Shown: positions 1-8,883, counted from the first letter of the stretch. The stretch is DNA of 64,000 nucleotides from Sphingobacterium lactis (GCF_011046555.1 NZ_CP049246.1:372001-436000); one strand, 5' to 3'. Numbers and translations are program-made. The notes: generated from the sequence alone by a model not told the origin.

Positions 1-99
1 ACAAAAATAGGGATAAATCTCAATTTTGCGACTCATCCACACCTACATATCAGCAAAATTGCTCATATTTGCGATTATTTAATTTAGTTCAAGAATATT

Positions 100-924
100 A
101 TGATAGACTGCAGCATTTTAAAGAAACATGTTGAAGAAGCTTGGGAAAATAGACAATTATTAGAATATAAAGAATATTATGAAGCCATTGAATTCGTAAT
201 TCAGCACCTGGACAAGGGGGAATTGCGTGTTGCGGAGCCAATTGGTGAAACATGGCATGTCAATGACTGGATCAAGAAGGCTGTAATTCTGTATTTCCCT
301 ATTCGTAATATGGAAGTTATCAAGAATGACCCTTTTGTGTACCACGATAAAATGAAGTTGAAAACCAACTACAAGGAATTGGGTGTTCGTGTGGTACCTG
401 GAGCTTCTGCTCGCTACGGTGCTTACTTGGCAAAAGGCGTAATCATGATGCCTTCATACGTGAACATCGGTGCTTTTGTTGACGAAGGCACGATGGTTGA
501 CACCTGGGCAACGGTAGGTTCCTGCGCGCAGATCGGCAAGAATGTTCACCTTAGCGGTGGTGTTGGTATCGGCGGTGTATTGGAGCCTGTACAAGCTGCT
601 CCGGTGATCATCGAGGACAATGTTTTCGTGGGTTCCAGAGCCATTGTGGTAGAAGGCGTACGCGTGGAAGAAGAAGCGGTATTGGGTGCAAATGTGGTCC
701 TTACGGCATCCACCAAGATTATCGATGTATCGGGTCCTGAACCTGTAGAATATAAAGGGTATGTACCGGCTCGTTCCGTTGTGATCCCTGGATCTTACAC
801 AAAGAAATTCCCAGCGGGAGAATACCAGGTGCCATGTGCATTGATCATTGGTCAGCGTAAAGAGTCTACAGATAAAAAGACTTCTTTGAACAATGCATTA
901 CGCGATCATAACGTAGCGGTTTAA
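100..924 (+). CDS. dapD: 2,3,4,5-tetrahydropyridine-2,6-dicarboxylate N-succinyltransferase
   Basis: Cytoplasmic enzyme of the succinylase branch of lysine and diaminopimelate synthesis; it transfers succinyl from succinyl-CoA to tetrahydrodipicolinate. The 274-residue length matches the family. An N-terminal helical domain (about residues 1-95) is followed by a left-handed beta-helix of hexapeptide repeats (about 105-230), visible as spaced runs such as GAFVDEGTMVDTWATVGSCAQIGKN-type turns and VGSRAIVVEGVRVEE. The start ATG follows an AT-rich leader. The next gene begins 4 nt after the stop, so the two are probably co-transcribed. Identification is by family pattern and is secure. Confidence 0.96.
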   Translation: MIDCSILKKHVEEAWENRQLLEYKEYYEAIEFVIQHLDKGELRVAEPIGETWHVNDWIKKAVILYFPIRNMEVIKNDPFVYHDKMKLKTNYKELGVRVVPGASARYGAYLAKGVIMMPSYVNIGAFVDEGTMVDTWATVGSCAQIGKNVHLSGGVGIGGVLEPVQAAPVIIEDNVFVGSRAIVVEGVRVEEEAVLGANVVLTASTKIIDVSGPEPVEYKGYVPARSVVIPGSYTKKFPAGEYQVPCALIIGQRKESTDKKTSLNNALRDHNVAV

Positions 925-928
925 GAAA

Positions 929-1510
929 ATGCAACGGGTAGCGATCGATAGAGCAGATCTGAATGCGGCTTTGGAAACACTGAAGGCTGGCGGCTTGATC
1001 TTATATCCAACGGATACCATTTGGGGCATCGGTTGCGATGCGACGAATCCGGAGGCCGTGGAGAAAATTTTCCAGTTGAAGGGCCGCGATAAAGGCAAGA
1101 GTATGATCGTACTCCTAGGCACGGACAATCAATTGCAATCCTACGTACAGGAAGTACCAGAGGTCGCTTATGAATTGATAGAAGCAACGGATAAGCCCCT
1201 GACGATCATCTATTCCAATGCGAAGAACCTTGCGCCAAATGTGGTAGCGGAAGATGGCAGCATCGGCATCCGTGTCGTGAACCATCCTTTCTGCGAGACT
1301 CTGTTACAGCGATTCCGGAAACCCATTGTTTCTACCTCGGCTAATATCAGTGGTCAGGCTTCTGCAGCAAACTTCCATGAAATTGCGCAGGAGATTATTG
1401 ATGGTGTTGATTATGTGGTCCAATTTGGGCAACATGAAGCAACGAAGGGTACAGCTTCAACGATCATGAAGTTGGATCCGAGTGGTAAATTTGAATTTAT
1501 ACGAAAATAA
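929..1510 (+). CDS. L-threonylcarbamoyladenylate synthase, YrdC/TsaC type
   Basis: Makes threonylcarbamoyl-AMP from threonine, bicarbonate and ATP, the first step of t6A37 tRNA modification. The 193 residues cover only the YrdC domain: the nucleotide-binding PTDTIWGIGCD is at residues 27-37, KGRDKGK at 51-57 and STSANISGQ at about 137-145. It lacks the extra C-terminal Sua5 domain of the roughly 340-residue relatives, so it is the short TsaC-like form. It sits 4 nt after dapD and its stop is 1 nt before the next ATG, which suggests a three-gene transcript. Confidence 0.93.
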   Translation: MQRVAIDRADLNAALETLKAGGLILYPTDTIWGIGCDATNPEAVEKIFQLKGRDKGKSMIVLLGTDNQLQSYVQEVPEVAYELIEATDKPLTIIYSNAKNLAPNVVAEDGSIGIRVVNHPFCETLLQRFRKPIVSTSANISGQASAANFHEIAQEIIDGVDYVVQFGQHEATKGTASTIMKLDPSGKFEFIRK

Positions 1511-1511
1511 T

Positions 1512-1991
1512 ATGAAAAAATTCATCGCATTATTTGTAGCTGCGTTCGCGTTCATCGCGATCAGCAACGCACAGACTTCCATCCAACCTGCAAAAGTTGG
1601 CGTAAGCTATGGCAAGAAGATTGACAAATCAGGTGCTATTTCCGTTAAGCAATTGGAGAAGGCCCTTGCCAGCAAAGACAATTACACCGGTAAAATCGAA
1701 GGTGAAGTTATTCAGGTCTGCAAGAAAAAAGGTTGTTTCATCACGTTGAAGCGTGAAGGCGATCAAGAGCCTATCATGGTTCGCTTTACCGATTATGCTT
1801 ACTTCCTTCCTCAGGATATCACTGGAAAAACAGTGGTTTTGGAAGGACGTGCAAAAGTAAAGGAGACGACTGTCGAATGGCAGAAACATTATGCAGAGGA
1901 TATGGGCAAGAGCAAGGAAGAAATTGCTAAGATTACCAAACCTCGAAAAGACATTTCCATCGTTGCTGATGGGGTTCTAGTTGTAAAGTAA
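1512..1991 (+). CDS. DUF4920-type exported protein
   Basis: A 159-residue protein with a clear signal peptide (MKKFIALFVAAFAFIAISNA, likely cut before QTS). I chose the ATG at 1512 over an upstream in-frame ATG at 1482, because 1482 lies inside the previous gene and would put a polar stretch before the signal peptide. The mature part resembles DUF4920, an OB-fold-like family found mainly in Bacteroidota. It has a conserved CKKKGC pair in the middle, possibly a disulfide or metal site. No function is known. It is followed by a strong terminator and is the last gene of the dapD group. Confidence 0.75.
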   Translation: MKKFIALFVAAFAFIAISNAQTSIQPAKVGVSYGKKIDKSGAISVKQLEKALASKDNYTGKIEGEVIQVCKKKGCFITLKREGDQEPIMVRFTDYAYFLPQDITGKTVVLEGRAKVKETTVEWQKHYAEDMGKSKEEIAKITKPRKDISIVADGVLVVK

Positions 1992-2012
1992 GAACAAAAC
2001 ACTTATTTTGGC

Positions 2013-2046
2013 GGCTGCAAATGAAAATTTGCAGCCTTATTTATTT
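2013..2046 (+). terminator. Rho-independent terminator after the DUF4920 gene
   Basis: A perfect 10-bp stem, GGCTGCAAAT (2013-2022) and ATTTGCAGCC (2027-2036), with loop GAAA, followed by the T-rich TTATTTATTT. It ends the dapD transcript 15 nt before folP. Confidence 0.9.
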
Positions 2047-2060
2047 AAAAGCATATGTAA

Positions 2061-2903
2061 ATGACAGTCTTTAAGACCACTTCCTGCCAAAGCATCAATC
2101 TTCGCGGCACGCTCATGACTTTTGAAAAACCGAAAGTAATGGGTATCCTGAACCTGACGCCCGATTCGTTCTACGATGGTGGTCAGCATCAGGGCGCAGC
2201 GGCAGCCTTGGCACATGCACAGCACTTGGTGCAGGAAGGGGCAGACATCCTTGACATCGGCGCCTATTCCAGCCGGCCAGGTGCGCAGGAAATATCGGCA
2301 CAGGAAGAGATTGACAGGGCCTTACCTGCTATAGCAGCCATACGGACCGCCCTACCCCATGTCATCCTTTCCATCGATACCTTTCGTGCGGATGTTGCGG
2401 AGGCATGCGTTCAGGCAGGAGTCCACATCATCAACGATGTATCGGGGGGCACTCTTGACGAGCGGATGTTCGATACGGTCGCAAAACTACAGGTACCCTA
2501 TATCCTGATGCACATGCGGGGCACACCAAAGACCATGCAAACCATGACGGATTATACGGACGTCGTGAACGATGTAGCGGTCAGCTTGGGACATGGTGTT
2601 GCCAAATTGCGCTCCATGGGCGTAAGAGACATCATTCTCGATCCCGGTTACGGTTTTGCCAAGACCATTGACCAAAACTATGACCTATTGATGCGTGTCA
2701 ATGAACTCGCCTATTTCGGACTGCCCATCTTGGGGGGCATATCCCGGAAATCCATGCTCTACAAGAAATTGGGCACAACACCAGATCAAGTCCTCCCCGG
2801 CACCATTGCGCTAAACACCTTACTCCTCGAACGTGGTGTTCAGATCCTTCGGGTGCATGATGTGAAAGAAGCCAAACAATTAATTGATATATTTTATAAC
2901 TAA
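2061..2903 (+). CDS. folP: Dihydropteroate synthase
   Basis: Condenses 6-hydroxymethyl-dihydropterin diphosphate with p-aminobenzoate in folate synthesis; it is the sulfonamide target. The 280-residue TIM barrel shows the family signatures: MGILNLTPDSFYDGG near residue 28, SIDTFRADVA, INDVSGG, the HMRGTPKTMQ loop, ILDPGYGFAK and GISRKSMLY. The ATG at 2061 keeps the short SINLRGTLM strand that precedes the first signature in Bacteroidota homologues; an internal ATG at 2115 would remove it. brnQ starts 6 nt after the stop, so the two may be translated from one mRNA despite unrelated jobs. Confidence 0.95.
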   Translation: MTVFKTTSCQSINLRGTLMTFEKPKVMGILNLTPDSFYDGGQHQGAAAALAHAQHLVQEGADILDIGAYSSRPGAQEISAQEEIDRALPAIAAIRTALPHVILSIDTFRADVAEACVQAGVHIINDVSGGTLDERMFDTVAKLQVPYILMHMRGTPKTMQTMTDYTDVVNDVAVSLGHGVAKLRSMGVRDIILDPGYGFAKTIDQNYDLLMRVNELAYFGLPILGGISRKSMLYKKLGTTPDQVLPGTIALNTLLLERGVQILRVHDVKEAKQLIDIFYN

Positions 2904-2909
2904 CCTATT

Positions 2910-4208
2910 TTGAAGAAAACCAGAGATATTGTCACCATTGGATTTGCCCTATTTGCCATGTTCTTTGGCGCCGGCAACTTATTACTTCCGCCCTATATCG
3001 GCGTACAGATTGGAAACCACGTATGGATTACCATCCTCGGGTTCGGATTAACCGGAATATTATTGCCCTTCTTAGGAATTCTTTCCGTAGTGAACTCCGG
3101 TGAGGATTTTCAAGACCTGGGCAATAGGATCAACAAATTCCTTTCACCAGTCCTTGGGACGGTGATCATGCTCTGTATCGGTCCTTTGATCGCAATCCCG
3201 CGTACCGCGGCCACGACATTTGAAGTGGGCATCCTCCCCAATTTCCCAGGTTCCAGCCCGATTTGGACATCAATTGCCTTCTTTGCGATCACCTGGTTGC
3301 TTACGATTGCACCCTCCAAAGTGGTTGATATCATTGGCAACCTATTAACGCCTTTATTATTAGTACTGCTTGTCAGTCTCATTGCCGTAGGAGTTTTTGC
3401 ACCGATCGCAGGCTTCAGCGAAAAAGCATTAAATACCGCAGAATCCTTTACTCTGGGTTTTGTAGAAGGGTACCAAACATTGGATGTTTTGGCCTCAGTA
3501 ATCTTTGCAGGTATTATCATTACCGCTTCCCGGACAAAAGGCTACACCACAATGAAAGCCAAAAACCAAGTGGTGATCACGGCTGGCTTACTTTCCGCTA
3601 TTTGTCTGTTTATCATCTATGGGGGGCTGATTTATTTAGGAGCAACTTCAGGCATCGAGGATCTCACGATGAAAAGATCTGAACTGTTGATCCATATTGC
3701 CAAATCTATTCTTGGCCCGTTCGGGATGATCGCCATTGCGATCAGTATCGCCTTGGCATGTCTGACTACAGCTATTGCCTTAACCTCCGCTGTAGGTACC
3801 TTTTTTACAGATCTAACTCAAGGTAAACTAAGCTACAAGCTATTGGTTACGGTTTGCTGTATTGTTTCCTGTATCCTATCCATTACCGGTGTGGATAACA
3901 TCATCACATTTGCCTATCCGATATTAACTTTTGTATACCCTATCGTCATCACTTTAGTGTTATATACCGTATTCTTTGGTGCTTACGTGAAGAACAAGAA
4001 ACCATATGTGGCCGCATTGATTGCTGCAACGGTGGTCGCTTGCCTCTCGCTAGCAAAACATTTCAATGTCTTTGACGAAGCCGGTCTGAACACCCTACAT
4101 CAAATTCCTTTCTTTCAATATGAATTGGGCTGGGTAGTACCTTCCCTAGTGGCTTTCGGTATAACCTGGTTGCTCACGAAAAATGAAAAAATAGCAGATA
4201 GCATCTAA
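2910..4208 (+). CDS. brnQ: Branched-chain amino acid carrier, LIVCS family
   Basis: A 432-residue inner-membrane carrier for leucine, isoleucine and valine, cation-coupled in characterised relatives. About twelve hydrophobic segments span the protein, and the N-terminal FALFAMFFGAGNLLLPPYIG is the family hallmark. Translation appears to start at TTG (2910): the first in-frame ATG falls inside helix 1 and would destroy that motif. It lies directly behind folP and ends at a strong hairpin. Confidence 0.92.
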   Translation: MKKTRDIVTIGFALFAMFFGAGNLLLPPYIGVQIGNHVWITILGFGLTGILLPFLGILSVVNSGEDFQDLGNRINKFLSPVLGTVIMLCIGPLIAIPRTAATTFEVGILPNFPGSSPIWTSIAFFAITWLLTIAPSKVVDIIGNLLTPLLLVLLVSLIAVGVFAPIAGFSEKALNTAESFTLGFVEGYQTLDVLASVIFAGIIITASRTKGYTTMKAKNQVVITAGLLSAICLFIIYGGLIYLGATSGIEDLTMKRSELLIHIAKSILGPFGMIAIAISIALACLTTAIALTSAVGTFFTDLTQGKLSYKLLVTVCCIVSCILSITGVDNIITFAYPILTFVYPIVITLVLYTVFFGAYVKNKKPYVAALIAATVVACLSLAKHFNVFDEAGLNTLHQIPFFQYELGWVVPSLVAFGITWLLTKNEKIADSI

Positions 4209-4230
4209 TTCAATATTTTATTGGCACTAT

Positions 4231-4264
4231 AAAGCAGCGCTTGGACATCCAAGCGCTGCTTTTG
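4231..4264 (+). terminator. Rho-independent terminator after brnQ
   Basis: A long stem AAAGCAGCGCTTGG (from 4231) pairs with CCAAGCGCTGCTTT (to 4263) across a 4-5 nt loop, followed by TTTTG. Confidence 0.9.
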
Positions 4265-4361
4265 TATATACTACATCTACAAAATTTATTTCCAGAAATT
4301 ATTTTATGATTAAAACTTTTAACTTTAATCGTAAAGATCTTGAAATCAAAAGTAAGTTCGT

Positions 4362-4901
4362 ATGAAAAAGAAAGATGTGTACCATTTGGCAATTAAATGT
4401 ATTGGCATATGGATCATCATGTATGCTTTAAATGATTTAAAAAATATATTGTCCTTTTATCACAGCATGGGGAGTAATTCATTTAGTGTAGACGATGCTA
4501 TCCTATTTCCGTTAAAGCTCAATATTGCTTTTGCAGCGTTTTATTTGATCATCGGGTTCAGTTTGCTTTTCGGCACGTCCTACCTTATCAAACTTCTTCC
4601 TAAATCCACTTTAAACAACGATGAATCCATTACTTTCCCAACAGAAAAGGTTGGTTTTATGCACGTCCTGCTGACCGTATTAGGGCTGTATTTCGCTGGA
4701 ACTGAACTGCCGATATTCCTATTGGGGATGGTGCAACAAATTATGGCTGTTCAAAACGGTCCATCAGAGCCCAATGCCGACCATACCTACTTTTGGGCAA
4801 GCATACTCAAATTGGTCTTTGCCTATTTCCTGATATGCAGGGGTCGAGAACTTGCCGCATTCTTTATGCGGGACAAAAAGTCCAAAATAGAAAACCCATA
4901 A
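4362..4901 (+). CDS. Small integral membrane protein, unrecognised
   Basis: A 179-residue protein I do not recognise. It has a short basic N-terminus (MKKKD) and about four hydrophobic segments, near residues 9-30, 50-75, 100-125 and 145-165, with a charged C-terminal tail (RDKKSKIE). No signal peptide or catalytic motif is visible. It stands alone between the brnQ terminator and the convergent metG, so context gives no hint. Codon use looks like that of its neighbours. Confidence 0.7.
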   Translation: MKKKDVYHLAIKCIGIWIIMYALNDLKNILSFYHSMGSNSFSVDDAILFPLKLNIAFAAFYLIIGFSLLFGTSYLIKLLPKSTLNNDESITFPTEKVGFMHVLLTVLGLYFAGTELPIFLLGMVQQIMAVQNGPSEPNADHTYFWASILKLVFAYFLICRGRELAAFFMRDKKSKIENP

Positions 4902-4927
4902 AAAAAGCAGCAAGAAAATCTTGCTGC
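4900..4927 (-). terminator. Rho-independent terminator of metG
   Basis: Read on the minus strand, GCAGCAAG (4927-4920) pairs with CTTGCTGC (4914-4907) across a 5-nt loop and is followed by six T (4906-4901). It overlaps the stop of the convergent membrane-protein gene. Confidence 0.85.
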
Positions 4928-4949
4928 CTTATGGTATGATTAGCGGGCA

Positions 4950-7016
4950 TTATCTGACGATACTACCTGCGGAAATCTCTGTAGATGGTCTTACGAAATC
5001 CAGGCGTCCATCGGCATCTTCTGCCATCAGGATCATCCCTTGGGATTGGATTCCTTTAATTTCACGGGGTTCCAGGTTGACCAAGATGGAAACCTGTTTA
5101 CCCACGATTTCTTCCGGGGTAAAGTATTCCGCGATTCCGGAAACGACTGTGCGTTTATCAATACCGGTATCTATCGTCAATTTCAGCAACTTCTTGGTCT
5201 TGGCTACTTTTTCTGCTGTAAGGATGCGTCCCACACGAATGTCCATTTTCATGAATTCATCGAAGTTGACATTGGCTTTCTGCGCAGCCTTAGGTGCAGC
5301 AAGTGCATTCTGAGCTTTTGCCTGTGCCAGTTTATTCAGTTGGAATTCCACTTGCTCATCCGTCACCTTTTCGAATAGCAATTGGGTTTCGCCCAATTGA
5401 TGTCCGGAATCCAATAGATCGGATCGGCCAGCGTCGTCCCACGCTTTGGCGGAAAGATTCAGCATTTCGAAGATCTTCGTGCTACTGAACGGCAGGAATG
5501 GCTGTCCCAATAGTGCCAAGTTGGCCACAATCTGGGAAGCGACAAAAAGGACGGTTTTTACGCGCTCTTCATCTGTTTTGATCACCTTCCAAGGTTCCTC
5601 ATCTGCCAGGTACTTGTTACCCAAGCGTGCCGCATTCATAAATGTCGCCAAGGCTTCACGGAAACGGTATTGGGATAACGACTGCTTGATCTGCTCCGGG
5701 AATCCCTGTAGTTCCTTCAATACGGCCTCATCGCCAGGAGTTAGGGAAGAACCCAACAACACCTTACCATCGAAATATTTGTGCGAAAGCACCATCACAC
5801 GGTTGATAAAGTTCCCCAGGATAGCGACAAGTTCGTTATTCACGCGTGCTTGGAAATCCTTCCAGGTAAACTCACTGTCCGAGGTTTCCGGAAGAATGGA
5901 GGTCAGCATATAGCGTAACTCATCCTGCTTACCCGGGAATTCCTCCAAATACTCATGCAACCACACCGCGTGATTTCTGGAAGTGGACAATTTATCTCCC
6001 TCCAGATTTAAGAATTCATTAGCGGGAACATTTTCCGGCAGGATATATTCACCATGTGCATGCAGGATCGCAGGGAAGATGATGCAATGGAATACAATAT
6101 TATCTTTTCCGATAAAGTGGATAAGTGTCGAGTTGTCTTCGGGATTATCCTGCTTTTTCCAATAGTGTTCCCAGTTTTTACCCGCATCGATAGCCCATTG
6201 CTTGGTTGCGGAAATATAACCGATTGGCGCATCCAGCCATACATATAACTTCTTACCTACGGCCTCATCCAATGGCACATCTACTCCCCAGTCCAGATCG
6301 CGCGTCATGGAGCGTGGTTGCAGGCCTGATTTCAACCAGGACTGGCACTGTCCGAAGACATTGGATTTCAGGACATCTTTTTTTCCTTCAATCAACCATT
6401 TCTCCAACCAAGGCTGGTATTTGTCCAATGGAAGGTACCAGTGTTTTGTTTCTTTCAAAATCGGTGCCTTGCCACTCAAGGTAGATTTGGGATTGATCAA
6501 ATCTGTAGGATTCAAGGAAGTACCACATTTTTCACATTGGTCACCGTAAGCACCTTCGTTTCCACAGTGCGGACAGGTACCCACGATATAGCGATCCGCC
6601 AAGAACTGGTGGTATTCCTCATCGTAATATTGCTCCGAAAAGCGCTCGATGAACTCACCCTTCTCGTACAGGTTCAAAAAGAACTCTTGTGACAGTTGGT
6701 GGTGGATAGGCTCGGACGTTCTGTGGTAGATATTGAAGGAAATCCCAAATTGCTCAAAGCTTTCCTTAATCTGCTGGTTGTAGGTGTCGATGATCTGTTG
6801 TGGAGTTACCCCCTCTTTCTTCGCCTTGATGGTAATGGCAGCGCCATGTTCATCCGAACCGCAGACATAGACCACATCTTTGTTGTTCAAACGAAGGAAA
6901 CGAACGAAAATATCACCGGGAATGTATGCACCTGCAAGGTGGCCGATATGTAAAGGACCATTGGCATACGGCAAAGCCGATGTAATGGTATAACGTTGTT
7001 TACTGAAAATATCCAA
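4950..7016 (-). CDS. metG: Methionyl-tRNA synthetase with C-terminal tRNA-binding domain
   Basis: Charges tRNA-Met. The 688 residues hold the class I HIGH signature ([11 protein letters not shown], about residues 20-30), a zinc knuckle CPHCG...CEKCG (about 145-165), the KMSKS-equivalent KLSTSRN (about 340), the anticodon-binding helical bundle, and a C-terminal OB-fold tRNA-binding domain (from [17 protein letters not shown], about 580-688) as in long MetG forms. Translation probably starts at TTG (7016): an in-frame TAG lies two codons upstream and no ATG precedes HIGH. A Bacteroidota-type promoter core lies about 50 nt upstream. Confidence 0.96.
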   Translation of the reverse strand: MDIFSKQRYTITSALPYANGPLHIGHLAGAYIPGDIFVRFLRLNNKDVVYVCGSDEHGAAITIKAKKEGVTPQQIIDTYNQQIKESFEQFGISFNIYHRTSEPIHHQLSQEFFLNLYEKGEFIERFSEQYYDEEYHQFLADRYIVGTCPHCGNEGAYGDQCEKCGTSLNPTDLINPKSTLSGKAPILKETKHWYLPLDKYQPWLEKWLIEGKKDVLKSNVFGQCQSWLKSGLQPRSMTRDLDWGVDVPLDEAVGKKLYVWLDAPIGYISATKQWAIDAGKNWEHYWKKQDNPEDNSTLIHFIGKDNIVFHCIIFPAILHAHGEYILPENVPANEFLNLEGDKLSTSRNHAVWLHEYLEEFPGKQDELRYMLTSILPETSDSEFTWKDFQARVNNELVAILGNFINRVMVLSHKYFDGKVLLGSSLTPGDEAVLKELQGFPEQIKQSLSQYRFREALATFMNAARLGNKYLADEEPWKVIKTDEERVKTVLFVASQIVANLALLGQPFLPFSSTKIFEMLNLSAKAWDDAGRSDLLDSGHQLGETQLLFEKVTDEQVEFQLNKLAQAKAQNALAAPKAAQKANVNFDEFMKMDIRVGRILTAEKVAKTKKLLKLTIDTGIDKRTVVSGIAEYFTPEEIVGKQVSILVNLEPREIKGIQSQGMILMAEDADGRLDFVRPSTEISAGSIVR

Positions 7017-7041
7017 TTTGATCTAGAATTAATGTTTATGG

Positions 7042-7072
7042 GCTGTGTATCACAGCTTAGTTTGCAAAGATA
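7042..7072 (-). promoter_or_regulatory. metG promoter core and leader hairpin
   Basis: On the minus strand, TATCTTTG (7072-7065) matches the Bacteroidota -7 element TAnnTTTG. Just downstream, GCTGTG (7056-7051) and CACAGC (7047-7042) form a 6-bp stem with a 3-nt loop at the expected 5' end of the mRNA. No good -33 TTTG is seen. Confidence 0.5.
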
Positions 7073-7199
7073 AGGCAAATTGAAGTATTCTTCATGCATT
7101 CCCACAATTTCCTATAGAAATAGCACCTAAATTTTTATCCATCCCCGAAAAACGCAGCACTTCTTGATATAGGATAAGGTGCGGATTTTGAAAATCGTT

Positions 7200-7207
7200 T
7201 ATCTTTG
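7200..7207 (+). promoter_or_regulatory. Promoter core of the DoxX gene
   Basis: TATCTTTG matches TAnnTTTG, 30 nt before the chosen ATG at 7238. It overlaps a possible TTG start at 7205, which argues against that start. Confidence 0.55.
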
Positions 7208-7237
7208 TCCCATAATCACCAACAATACTATCATACA

Positions 7238-7633
7238 ATGAAGAATTCAAAAATAGATTTAGGTTTGCTGATCATCCGTGTCGGCTTTGGTTTAACAATG
7301 ATGTTGTTCCATGGTTTACCAAAATTAATGGGTGGACCGGAAGGTTGGACAGCAATAGGAAAATCCATGGAGGTCATGGGCATTAATTTTTTACCGACCG
7401 CATTTGGCTTTACTGCAGGATTAGTGGAAACTGTAGGCTCGCTTTTGCTCATTTTAGGATTGTGGACACGTCCGGCAGCCATTTTATTAGCCATGACCAT
7501 GCTTGTTGCAGCAACCAAGCACTTGATTCAAGGTGATGGATGGTCTGTAGCTTCGCATGCCATCGAATTCCTTGCCGTTTATGTGGCATTTGCCGTTATG
7601 GGCCCAGGAAAACTCAGCGTCGATAAGAAATAA
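7238..7633 (+). CDS. DoxX family membrane protein
   Basis: A 131-residue inner-membrane protein with four hydrophobic helices. The first contains LGLLIIRVGFGLTMMLFHGLPKL, the typical DoxX opening with a conserved His-Gly-x-x-Lys. DoxX/DoxD proteins are linked to redox stress or quinone metabolism in some bacteria, but this subgroup has no assigned function. I prefer the ATG at 7238 to an upstream TTG at 7205 because the TTG lies inside the promoter core. It is a single-gene unit ending at a hairpin. Confidence 0.85.
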   Translation: MKNSKIDLGLLIIRVGFGLTMMLFHGLPKLMGGPEGWTAIGKSMEVMGINFLPTAFGFTAGLVETVGSLLLILGLWTRPAAILLAMTMLVAATKHLIQGDGWSVASHAIEFLAVYVAFAVMGPGKLSVDKK

Positions 7634-7658
7634 CGAATTTTACCTTGCATAATATCGT

Positions 7659-7694
7659 AAAGGATCTTTTCTAGAGGAAAAGGTCCTTTTTTTT
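7659..7694 (+). terminator. Rho-independent terminator after DoxX
   Basis: AAAGGATCTTTTC (7659-7671) pairs with GAAAAGGTCCTTT (7677-7689) with one U-G wobble, followed by a T8 tract that runs directly into G8. Confidence 0.8.
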
Positions 7695-7798
7695 GGGGGG
7701 GGAGATGACTTAGCGAGTAGATACTCCGGATACCGCTAGCCCAGATCGTCAGTTCATTAAAAAATGTAGAATACCTATTTAGCATGCATTTTTAGGGA

Positions 7799-8302
7799 CT
7801 ACATTTCTTTTATAGTTTTCATCGGTAAAAACATTTTCCCAGAAGTTGGAAGTAAAATAAATCCGTATTGTGAATAAATTTTTTTTGCGAAATCATCAAT
7901 TGGATCAACTACGACAGCGATTGAACCCAAACTTTCCGATATAACTAAACTACGATTTAAGGCATCCAATAAAATCATTTCTCCATATCCCATCCCTTGT
8001 ATAGATTTGTCAATGGCCAATCGACCTAATAGAATGGTTGGAAGTTCAGCATAACTTGGTGGAAGTTTTTTGACTAAATCATCTAAAAATTCTTCTCTTT
8101 TTATAGAATTTGCAGATAGTGTATAATAACCTTTTACAATATCATTATCATCCACTAGCACAAAACAAGCAGATAGATCACGGTTTACATCTTGCTTAGC
8201 TAGCCTTTTAATGTAATTGTCTAAAAGTTCATACCCACAGGTGAACTTCAATTTATTGTATTTTTTTTCAAGTGGTACTATTCTTAGGTCCATTTGATTC
8301 AA
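7799..8302 (-). CDS. GNAT-family toxin (TacT-like acetyltransferase)
   Basis: A 167-residue Gcn5-type N-acetyltransferase. The acetyl-CoA pyrophosphate loop QGMGYG is at residues 102-107, preceded by the beta-4 strand LLGRLAIDK. A Tyr in KIYSQYGF (143-148) sits where TacT/AtaT toxins have the catalytic Tyr. Such toxins acetylate aminoacyl-tRNAs and stop translation. The start at 8302 overlaps the antitoxin by 35 nt; a second ATG at 8293 is possible. The partner gene just upstream encodes a ribbon-helix-helix protein, which makes a toxin-antitoxin role likely. The gene is visibly more AT-rich than its flanks, suggesting acquisition. Confidence 0.83.
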   Translation of the reverse strand: MNQMDLRIVPLEKKYNKLKFTCGYELLDNYIKRLAKQDVNRDLSACFVLVDDNDIVKGYYTLSANSIKREEFLDDLVKKLPPSYAELPTILLGRLAIDKSIQGMGYGEMILLDALNRSLVISESLGSIAVVVDPIDDFAKKIYSQYGFILLPTSGKMFLPMKTIKEM

Positions 8303-8570
8303 TAAATTTCAAATAATTTAATTGAGCCTTTTTAAGTTTGTTATTCGGTTTTGGTGGATTTAATAGTGCATTCAAAAAAACCTTTTTATCCTCTATACTT
8401 TTTAAAATCTGGTTGTTTTCAATGATTATCCTATTTGCTTCATTGTTTATACAAAAAACAACAAATTCAGTAAGACTTTTAAATCCTTTCAATTCGCTCG
8501 CAAACTTAATCAACTCCTTCTGTTCTTTGCTAATTCGAACATCAATTCTGTCATTAATTGGAGTTGCCAT
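8268..8570 (-). CDS. DUF1778-type antitoxin
   Basis: A 100-residue protein with an N-terminal ribbon-helix-helix (NDRIDVRISKEQKELIKFA, then SLTEFVVFCIN), typical of DUF1778/TacA antitoxins that bind their own operator and wrap the toxin with the C-terminal tail. The tail here (about residues 60-100) is Lys/Asn/Pro-rich and presumably the toxin-neutralising segment. It is the first gene of the operon and overlaps the toxin start. A perfect palindrome overlapping a promoter core lies about 105 nt upstream, consistent with autorepression. Confidence 0.8.
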   Translation of the reverse strand: MATPINDRIDVRISKEQKELIKFASELKGFKSLTEFVVFCINNEANRIIIENNQILKSIEDKKVFLNALLNPPKPNNKLKKAQLNYLKFIESNGPKNSTT

Positions 8571-8674
8571 ATCCTTGTTTTTATTAATTAATTCTTGTTT
8601 TCTAAATGAATTGATTGTTTATTTCAGTTCTTCTTCTTGATTTACTTGAAGTTACGCAATCTGAATAAATTACA

Positions 8675-8699
8675 CAAATGTACGTATAAATTACGTACA
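8675..8699 (-). promoter_or_regulatory. Operator-promoter of the toxin-antitoxin pair
   Basis: TGTACGTA (8679-8686) and TACGTACA (8692-8699) form a perfect 8-bp inverted repeat with a 5-nt spacer. On the minus strand the -7-like TACATTTG (8682-8675) overlaps one arm. A TTTTG lies 15 nt further upstream, slightly closer than the usual -33 spacing. A repressor bound to the palindrome would cover the promoter. Confidence 0.6.
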
Positions 8700-8858
8700 A
8701 AATACTTGCGTTTATAATTCCTCTGTAACTAAACTTATACTGTTGAAATAACGATTTAAGTCAAAAATTGACTGTTTTTCAAACTCTTCTGGAAATATTA
8801 AATAACATACTTCCCCCAACACGTAACAAAGCCAAAAGATCAACAAAAGCAGGTAGCC
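8700..8858. other. Noncoding AT-rich spacer
   Basis: This is part of the 349-bp gap between the antitoxin and the next minus-strand gene. Apart from the operator on its left and the terminator on its right I see no ORF, RNA gene or repeat in it. It may be the edge of the acquired toxin-antitoxin segment. Confidence 0.5.
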
Positions 8859-8883
8859 AAAAAAAGCGGCTATAAAGCCGCTT
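8859..8883 (-). terminator. Terminator at the end of the respiratory cluster
   Basis: On the minus strand AAGCGGC (8883-8877) pairs with GCCGCTT (8870-8864) over a 6-nt loop, followed by a run of T (8863-8859). It closes the act/cta gene run. Confidence 0.85.

Noticed and set aside
3110..3520. Minus-strand open frame of 136 codons inside brnQ
   Set aside because: It mirrors the hydrophobic codons of brnQ and lacks a ribosome-binding site or recognisable product.
7687..7702. T8G8 homopolymer as a phase-variation tract
   Set aside because: It lies at the end of the DoxX terminator, outside any coding region or promoter; a slippage effect on expression is not supported.
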